From Xanthocytophaga flava (GTDB lineage: Bacteria > Bacteroidota > Bacteroidia > Cytophagales > 172606-1), in assembly GCF_030068545.1 (NCBI RefSeq), contig NZ_JASJOR010000005.1:1-64000 (forward strand): a stretch of 64,000 nt of DNA, written 5' to 3'. Made by a program: the position numbers and the translations under genes. Shown piece by piece: positions 58,912 to 64,000 of this stretch; position 1 is the first letter of the stretch; the number at the start of each line of letters is the position of its first letter. The notes under the pieces were generated by a model. That model saw nothing but the letters and a program-made list of their open reading frames with translations. It was not told the origin of the DNA and did not search any database.

Positions 58912-60678
58912 CTATTCCTTCTGCTGAGGAATCCGTTCGTATATCTTTGAACCTTCAAACTCTGTAATTAATCGATAAGATTGTAGAGAGAATGTATCTG
59001 GTAATTTATGCGATACCATATCTGGAGAAAATATGACAAAGTCATATACGATTTCCTTCCTTGGTAGATACATATCTATGTAGGGAGTTTCTAAGTGTCT
59101 CTTAATTTGTTGATTGTGTAAGTAAAACTGAAACCAGTGTTCATTGACAAATATTTTCTGAGGATTTTTTTGAAAGATGTAATCTACGGTCCTTTGTAAT
59201 GACGTATAAAACTTCTGGGAAAAAGGTCCGTTCTGTGAGGTTAGATTCTGTTGATATGAATGGATACTTTGCAGACTAACACTGATTATCAGACATAAAC
59301 TTAGCACTATAAATACATACTGCTTCTTTATCCAGACAGATAGCAAATAAAGTACTACCGATAAAGTTATCGGGTACCAGAATGTTAAATATGTCCATAC
59401 CCGTAAAGGCGGTAATCGACGCAAAATCAACAGGATCAGAATAATTCCTACTACCTGAAAAAAAGTAAAAGCAACAAGTTGTCTGATAAAAACCAGATGG
59501 ATAAACTTACGGAAAACAAAACCTATGAATAGCCCCAGAAAAAAGATGAGAATATATACCTTATGCCATACATCTGTGAGAAGACTTAATCCTTCAAGAA
59601 GTTGAACAAAAAACATCTTCAAAAAATAGGTTTGATTGCTTGCTATCCAACGGTTATCTATTAATGCCTTCCAGCCAGAGAAGGCAAGAATTGGAGAATA
59701 TAGGAGCAATACAATACTTAGAATTAAGACATTTGTCCATAGGGCTGTTTTGATAAATTCAAGGTTCTGTGTTTTTATTATATAGAACATTTCCCATAGA
59801 AAGAGTCCCGTAAAACAATATAGAAAAGTACTGTGTGTATAAAATCCTGCAATACTGCTGGCTATATAACTCAATAGATAAATCTTCCGAGAGCTTCGTT
59901 TCCATTCTATAAAAGAGAGAATTGCTAATATAGCCCACATACTCATAAGCATGTATCCTCTGCCCTGAGTTGCATAGATACTGGTAGGAAAACTGATAAT
60001 ACAACAGATTGTGGCAACCAGCGCCACTCTGAAGTTTACCCTTACCAAAAGATAAATAAATATAATAGTAAGAAGACACAGATTTGCTAGTAGAGAAGGC
60101 AGACGCATTGTCCAACAACCATCATGTATAAACAAATCAAAGACCGATGCGAACAGGTTAAAAAGAATATGGTTATTAGGCTCAGGGTAATAAAATAATG
60201 GTACAAGAGGAGATTGATGGACAAAATAGTTGTAGGCAAAAACTTCATCAACATTGAAAGGAATTTCTATACAATAATAAATGTGATGTACCAGTGCTCC
60301 ACTATATAGTGCCAGAATAGCTATCTTTTGATAAGTTGTCAGGACGTGATATTGTTTTCGCAGATTTTCACAAAGAAGTATACTCTCACTCTTGACTACT
60401 GATAAATATAGAACTACTTGAGTGTATTTATGCCAGAGACACAACACTACTATCCAATACAATAATGTGATAAGGGTCGCCCACTGCCAAAACAGGGTAT
60501 ATTGGAATTGGGTAAAATAATCCTGATCTATGCTGGCAATATTATAAGCTGTATCGAAATGTTCTTTAATCCATGCAATTGTATTAGCATAGGGATAGCT
60601 GTAACAAAGGAATAAATAATATAGTAAAAGTATTCCTGTTCCGGCTACTAAAAGAAAGAAAACAGATTTGCGATACAT
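58912..60678 (-). CDS. Polytopic GT39/ArnT-like glycosyltransferase
   Basis: The 588-residue protein has about ten to twelve membrane helices and a C-terminal soluble part. The first periplasmic loop carries the acidic IPFNVDEVFAYNYFVHQSPL (Asp-Glu in N-V-D-E), as in GT-C mannosyl- and aminoarabinose transferases, then YYPEPNNHILFNLF with conserved His. Such enzymes move a sugar from a polyprenyl-phosphate carrier to lipid or protein outside the membrane. The acceptor is unknown, and no lipid carrier gene is nearby. It is a lone gene, transcribed toward the saccharopine gene. Confidence 0.8.
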   Translation of the reverse strand: MYRKSVFFLLVAGTGILLLYYLFLCYSYPYANTIAWIKEHFDTAYNIASIDQDYFTQFQYTLFWQWATLITLLYWIVVLCLWHKYTQVVLYLSVVKSESILLCENLRKQYHVLTTYQKIAILALYSGALVHHIYYCIEIPFNVDEVFAYNYFVHQSPLVPLFYYPEPNNHILFNLFASVFDLFIHDGCWTMRLPSLLANLCLLTIIFIYLLVRVNFRVALVATICCIISFPTSIYATQGRGYMLMSMWAILAILSFIEWKRSSRKIYLLSYIASSIAGFYTHSTFLYCFTGLFLWEMFYIIKTQNLEFIKTALWTNVLILSIVLLLYSPILAFSGWKALIDNRWIASNQTYFLKMFFVQLLEGLSLLTDVWHKVYILIFFLGLFIGFVFRKFIHLVFIRQLVAFTFFQVVGIILILLILRRLPPLRVWTYLTFWYPITLSVVLYLLSVWIKKQYVFIVLSLCLIISVSLQSIHSYQQNLTSQNGPFSQKFYTSLQRTVDYIFQKNPQKIFVNEHWFQFYLHNQQIKRHLETPYIDMYLPRKEIVYDFVIFSPDMVSHKLPDTFSLQSYRLITEFEGSKIYERIPQQKE

Positions 60679-60765
60679 CCTATAAATAGAATAATGGGTA
60701 AAGAATGAAATTGATACATCCTTTACCCATTATGTTAGATATCTTCAAAATCAATTGACAAAATC

Positions 60766-62991
60766 TTATTTTTTAATTTTCAGCTTCTCTCCAATTGAAA
60801 CGCTAGGAGTTGTTTTGTTATTCCATTCCAACAATTTTTCTACAGTTACACCATGGGCTTTGGCAATCTTGTAAAGTGTATCACCAGGCTTAACCTCATA
60901 TTCTATAACAGATACACCGGATGTTGGTTGAGTTTTGGTTGTATCTACAGTAGTTTTAGTGGTTGACTGTGACCGAATAGATAATGTTTGACCAATTTGT
61001 ACGCCATCTGTGTCTGCCAGATTATTCCATTGACGAATCTCAGCAACAGAAACACCATAACGACGACTGATAGAATACAACGTTTCTCCTGCCTGCACAG
61101 TATGTGTGGTAGTAGTTGAGGCTGCTGGCTTGGAAACCGTTGCTGGTTTGTTTACTACAGGAGCCGATGTATTGGTTGTGATAGGTGTTTCATCTCCTAC
61201 GATAAGCCGTTGTCCAATAGATAGACTAGCTGTTTCAGTAAGGTTGTTCCATTGACGTAGCTGTGCTACACTTACTTTATACTGACGTGCAATAGAATAC
61301 AGTGTTTCCCCAGGCTGCACATTGTGTGAGTTCACCAGAACCACTTCTTCAGTTTTAGGCTGTGTTACAACAATTGGCTCTTGTCTTACAGGTTCCGTTT
61401 TTACAGGTTCCGTTTTGGGAGGAGTTACTACTACAGGTGCAGAAGTCTCTTGTTTAGGTGGTGTCGGTTTAGTAACAACAGGTTGAGTCACTACAGGAGT
61501 TGTATTCTGTGGCTCAGTCTGAGGACGAGTAGCAACTGGCTGCTTTTCTTCTGGTGTGTTAACTGGTGTTGTTGGAGTTACAGCAGGTTGTTTCACTACC
61601 GGAGTGGTTGTCTTAGCCGGTTCTTTAACAACAGGAGTAGTTGATACTTTAGGAGTAGGTCTTGGTATATTACGAACCTCCACTGGCTTACTGGACGGTC
61701 TGCGGAAACGTAACCAGAGAATACGACCATGTTCCAGCTTTTCGTTGTCTCCCAAACGGTTCTTGGTCTTCAGGGACTTTTCACGAATACCATATTTTTG
61801 AGAGATCTCCCATAGCGTTTCTCCCTCAATTACAGTGTGAAAATGTAATTTGGCCTTATTACGTTTTTTCTTCAGGTAATACACTTTTCCTGCTACTATG
61901 GCATCATTAGATTTTAAATCATTATAGGTCATGAATTTTTCAATAGAAAGATGCCCTTTTTCTGCCAGAGTCATGATATTATCATTGTTAGCTGCCATAA
62001 TACCTGATCTCCCATTGATTTCATAAAATATAGTTTCTTTCTTTTTTAACACAGGAAACTTAGAGCTTTGACGAAAATCAGCTTCTACTTCATGACTATA
62101 CTCATAATTAAAGATAGACGTTTTAGTTGTTGTAGGACTAGTAGCTGGAGCAGGTTTATTGGTAGATGCAATAACATCTGCCTGGCTGGCAGGTACAGGA
62201 ACAAGAATGGTATAAGGTTTATCTTCGGGTACTCTGCGTGAGCTTAACCATTTATTATAAAGAGCCAGTTCTTCTTCCTGTACATTAAATGTACTGGCAA
62301 TATCTGATAGCTTTTGCCCACCTGTACAAGGGTATTCTGCTAATACCAGAGACGATGAGCTTATAGCGGCTGATTTTTCAAATGCGATCTGATGTGCCAG
62401 AAATTTGAGGATATACCAATGGGTATCTTTGTCTATTTCCATACGGGTAGCTCCTTTATCTCCTTCTCCTACAAGATTTTTTGCCCCTGTCAATCCTGTA
62501 TTATAAGCCATAAGAGCATACAACCAGTTGTCAAAGAAGAAGTTATTGCGTTTTAGATAACGTGCCGCTGCCCGGGTAGATGCCACAATATGTTTGCGTT
62601 CATCTACATCATTGTTCACTGCTAAACCCATTTCAAGAGCGGTTTCGCGTTTAAACTGCCAGAACCCTACTGCATTGGATGTTGAGACAGCATCTGCTAT
62701 GAGATCACTTTCCTGAATAACAAGGTATTTGAAATTATTGGGAAGTCCTTCCTCTGCTAATACTTTTTCAATCAAAGGAAAATACATCCGGATACGTTCC
62801 AGTTTAGCTTCTGCATGTTTACCGGGCTTGGTAAGGCGATCCACATCTGTACTGATCTTGTCACGAATGTTATCCTTTATTTTCAACCGTATACCTGCAA
62901 AGTCAAGTTGTTCAGGTATGTCCGCTGCATGAAGATTGATGAATAAAGAGGAAAGAAAGGAAAGAAGAACTAATGGAAAGTATTTATTCAT
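60766..62991 (-). CDS. Lytic transglycosylase with LysM repeats (MltD-like)
   Basis: ATG 62991 (MNKYFPLVLLSFLSSLFINL) gives a signal peptide and 741 residues; the extension to 63150 crosses a promoter box. The SLT domain occupies about 70-200 with catalytic Glu94 in VIQESDLIADAVSTSNAVGF and the LMAYNTGLTGAKNL motif. It cleaves peptidoglycan glycan strands to anhydro-muropeptides. Four clear LysM units follow: one before a Pro/Thr/Lys-rich linker (HTVIEGETLWEISQKYGI), then VQPGETLYSIARQYKVSVAQ, VQAGETLYSISRRYGVSVAE and VKPGDTLYKIAKAHGVTVEK. A degenerate LysM-like stretch occurs near 265-310. It is downstream of the O-methyltransferase gene. Confidence 0.95.
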   Translation of the reverse strand: MNKYFPLVLLSFLSSLFINLHAADIPEQLDFAGIRLKIKDNIRDKISTDVDRLTKPGKHAEAKLERIRMYFPLIEKVLAEEGLPNNFKYLVIQESDLIADAVSTSNAVGFWQFKRETALEMGLAVNNDVDERKHIVASTRAAARYLKRNNFFFDNWLYALMAYNTGLTGAKNLVGEGDKGATRMEIDKDTHWYILKFLAHQIAFEKSAAISSSSLVLAEYPCTGGQKLSDIASTFNVQEEELALYNKWLSSRRVPEDKPYTILVPVPASQADVIASTNKPAPATSPTTTKTSIFNYEYSHEVEADFRQSSKFPVLKKKETIFYEINGRSGIMAANNDNIMTLAEKGHLSIEKFMTYNDLKSNDAIVAGKVYYLKKKRNKAKLHFHTVIEGETLWEISQKYGIREKSLKTKNRLGDNEKLEHGRILWLRFRRPSSKPVEVRNIPRPTPKVSTTPVVKEPAKTTTPVVKQPAVTPTTPVNTPEEKQPVATRPQTEPQNTTPVVTQPVVTKPTPPKQETSAPVVVTPPKTEPVKTEPVRQEPIVVTQPKTEEVVLVNSHNVQPGETLYSIARQYKVSVAQLRQWNNLTETASLSIGQRLIVGDETPITTNTSAPVVNKPATVSKPAASTTTTHTVQAGETLYSISRRYGVSVAEIRQWNNLADTDGVQIGQTLSIRSQSTTKTTVDTTKTQPTSGVSVIEYEVKPGDTLYKIAKAHGVTVEKLLEWNNKTTPSVSIGEKLKIKK

Positions 62992-63090
62992 GTTGAAATG
63001 TGGTTGCATTGTCATGAAGTGGAATGTTTTGCTCGAATTAAGCTCAGAACTATAAACACCTGTATTGAGCAGGTCTTGATTAGTTAACGG

Positions 63091-63098
63091 CAAAGATA
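63091..63098 (-). promoter_or_regulatory. Predicted -7 promoter box for the lytic transglycosylase gene
   Basis: CAAAGATA on the plus strand reads TATCTTTG on the minus strand, an exact match. The implied start near 63083 lies after the upstream in-frame ATG at 63150, favouring ATG 62991. Confidence 0.45.
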
Positions 63099-63113
63099 CG
63101 GTCATTCTGATAA

Positions 63114-63147
63114 AAATATACCACAACTTTTGGGTTGTGGTATATTT
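63114..63147 (-). terminator. Terminator after the O-methyltransferase gene
   Basis: AAATATACCACAAC (63114-63127) pairs perfectly with GTTGTGGTATATTT (63134-63147) around a 6-base loop. Confidence 0.7.
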
Positions 63148-63171
63148 CAATAATTATTTATTCCCGGATAA

Positions 63172-63813
63172 TTAACGTTTTCTGGCAACAGACAATCCGT
63201 CTCTGATCGGGAAAAGAACATTTTCGACCCGAGGGTCATTTTGAATCATTGTATTAAAAGCAAGCATATTTTCCAGGTCTTTGTCCTTCTTGGCTGTGGG
63301 GTCTGCTACTTTACCACTCCATAACACATTGTCAGAGATAATAAAACCACCTTGCCTCACTTTTGGCAAAACCAGTTCGTAATACGTATGGTAATTCAGT
63401 TTATCGGCATCAATGAATACCAGATCCCAGGTTTCTGTCAGTGTGGGAATAATATCCACTGCATTACCAATCTGATAGTTGATTTTATTTTCAAGCCCTG
63501 CTGCTAAGAAATACCCACGTACTCTGGTTTCAAGTTCCTCGTTGATATCCAGTGTATATAATAAACCATCTTCTGTAAGTCCTTCCGCCAGACAGATTGC
63601 AGAATAACCGGTATAGGTACCAATTTCCAGGATACGCTTAGGCCGAATCATATGTGAGAACATAGACAATACGCGGCCTTGCAGATGTCCTGATAGCATG
63701 CGTGGCATGAGTACACGAGCATGTGTCTCACGATTGATGCGTTGTAATAATTCTGATTCAGGTGCACTGTGTGCCTCAACGTATTCGGAAATGGCTTCAG
63801 GTAAAAAGTCCAT
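63172..63813 (-). CDS. Class I O-methyltransferase
   Basis: The 213-residue protein matches the COMT-like O-methyltransferase family 3 in size and motifs. Motif I is RILEIGTYTGYSAICLAEGL, followed by LYTLDINEELETRVRGYFLA for the SAM ribose Asp, WDLVFIDADKLNYHTYYELV with metal-binding Asp, and GGFIISDNVLWSGKVADPTA with Asp-Asn. It would methylate a catechol-like hydroxyl with Mg2+, substrate unknown. The gene begins 11 bases after the stop of the peptidase-like gene, so the two are co-transcribed. Confidence 0.93.
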   Translation of the reverse strand: MDFLPEAISEYVEAHSAPESELLQRINRETHARVLMPRMLSGHLQGRVLSMFSHMIRPKRILEIGTYTGYSAICLAEGLTEDGLLYTLDINEELETRVRGYFLAAGLENKINYQIGNAVDIIPTLTETWDLVFIDADKLNYHTYYELVLPKVRQGGFIISDNVLWSGKVADPTAKKDKDLENMLAFNTMIQNDPRVENVLFPIRDGLSVARKR

Positions 63814-63824
63814 AAAAGTAATGA

Positions 63825-64000
63825 TTAATCTTCTTCTGGTAAATACAATAACTTACTCCATTCATTTTCATTTAGCATTTCATTTGCCAAATCCTGAAGC
63901 TGTTCTGCAGAAATAGTACGTATTTGTGAAAAAATTTCTGGTAGAGAATCAATGCGTTCTGTATCCAGCAAACTTTTCGCCATCATGAGCATAAAGTTTA
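63825..64000 (-). CDS. M16-family zinc peptidase, C-terminal end (cut by window edge)
   Basis: A minus-strand frame enters at 64000 and ends at TAA 63825-63827, giving 58 residues: FMLMMAKSLLDTERIDSLPE, then IFSQIRTISAEQLQDLANEM and a final NENEWSKLLYLPEED. This is like the last helices of M16 (insulinase/pitrilysin) peptidases, where a helical EIFxxIxxITxEDLQxVAxE segment precedes the closing strand. The catalytic half lies outside. It is probably co-transcribed with the O-methyltransferase gene, 11 bases on. Family-level call only. Confidence 0.65.
   Translation of the reverse strand, partial: NFMLMMAKSLLDTERIDSLPEIFSQIRTISAEQLQDLANEMLNENEWSKLLYLPEED

Noticed and set aside
61381..61910. 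Plus-strand frames over the Pro/Thr linker of the transglycosylase
   Set aside because: Antisense of low-complexity linker codons.

Overview
The window looks like chromosomal DNA of a Bacteroidota bacterium, most likely order Cytophagales. The reasons are a SusC/SusD pair, TlpA-type lipoproteins, DUF2911, DUF1080, DUF6090 and DUF6150 proteins, an FtsL-like gene beside rsmH, poor Shine-Dalgarno sequences, and several exact matches to the Bacteroidota -7 promoter box TAnnTTTG. No phage, insertion sequence or CRISPR array is visible.

Region 1-16 kb is a mosaic of small units: an AT-rich UbiE-type methyltransferase, murQ, an AraC regulator divergent from an aldehyde dehydrogenase with its DUF779 partner, small orphan genes, a tRNA-Arg, an eroded outer-membrane-protein remnant, an HMA-like protein lacking its cysteines, a DUF5672 protein, DUF2911, and a minus-strand set of two TIM-barrel sugar isomerases and a DUF1080 hydrolase. 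A family of interspersed palindromic repeats (arms TTGGTG/CACCAA around TTAT or ATAA) is seen only in this part.

Region 16-29 kb holds envelope genes (Wzi-like protein, small membrane protein, gmhA), a thioredoxin-fold lipoprotein, a SusC/SusD pair followed by a secreted esterase, and rsmH, an FtsL-like gene and a thin [2Fe-2S] protein. Region 29-36.5 kb is a minus-strand efflux operon (TetR, TolC, adaptor, RND pump), possibly headed by an acyl-carrier-like protein with no phosphopantetheine serine.

Region 36.5-50.5 kb is mostly housekeeping: a hybrid histidine kinase, a hydrolase, pth, gluQ, a Crp/Fnr regulator, a nitronate monooxygenase-like enzyme, OsmC, an ABC-F protein, a HAD protein, queA and prmA. 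Between gluQ and the Crp/Fnr gene lies the most striking non-coding feature: eight contiguous 28-bp units, each beginning with a degenerate 18-bp palindrome.

Region 50.5-64 kb has a 1758-residue secreted protein of unknown function with GWG repeats, a flavin-binding split-barrel protein, a saccharopine-dehydrogenase-like/DUF1338 pair that may act in lysine catabolism, a membrane glycosyltransferase, a lytic transglycosylase with LysM repeats, an O-methyltransferase, and the 3' end of an M16-type peptidase gene.
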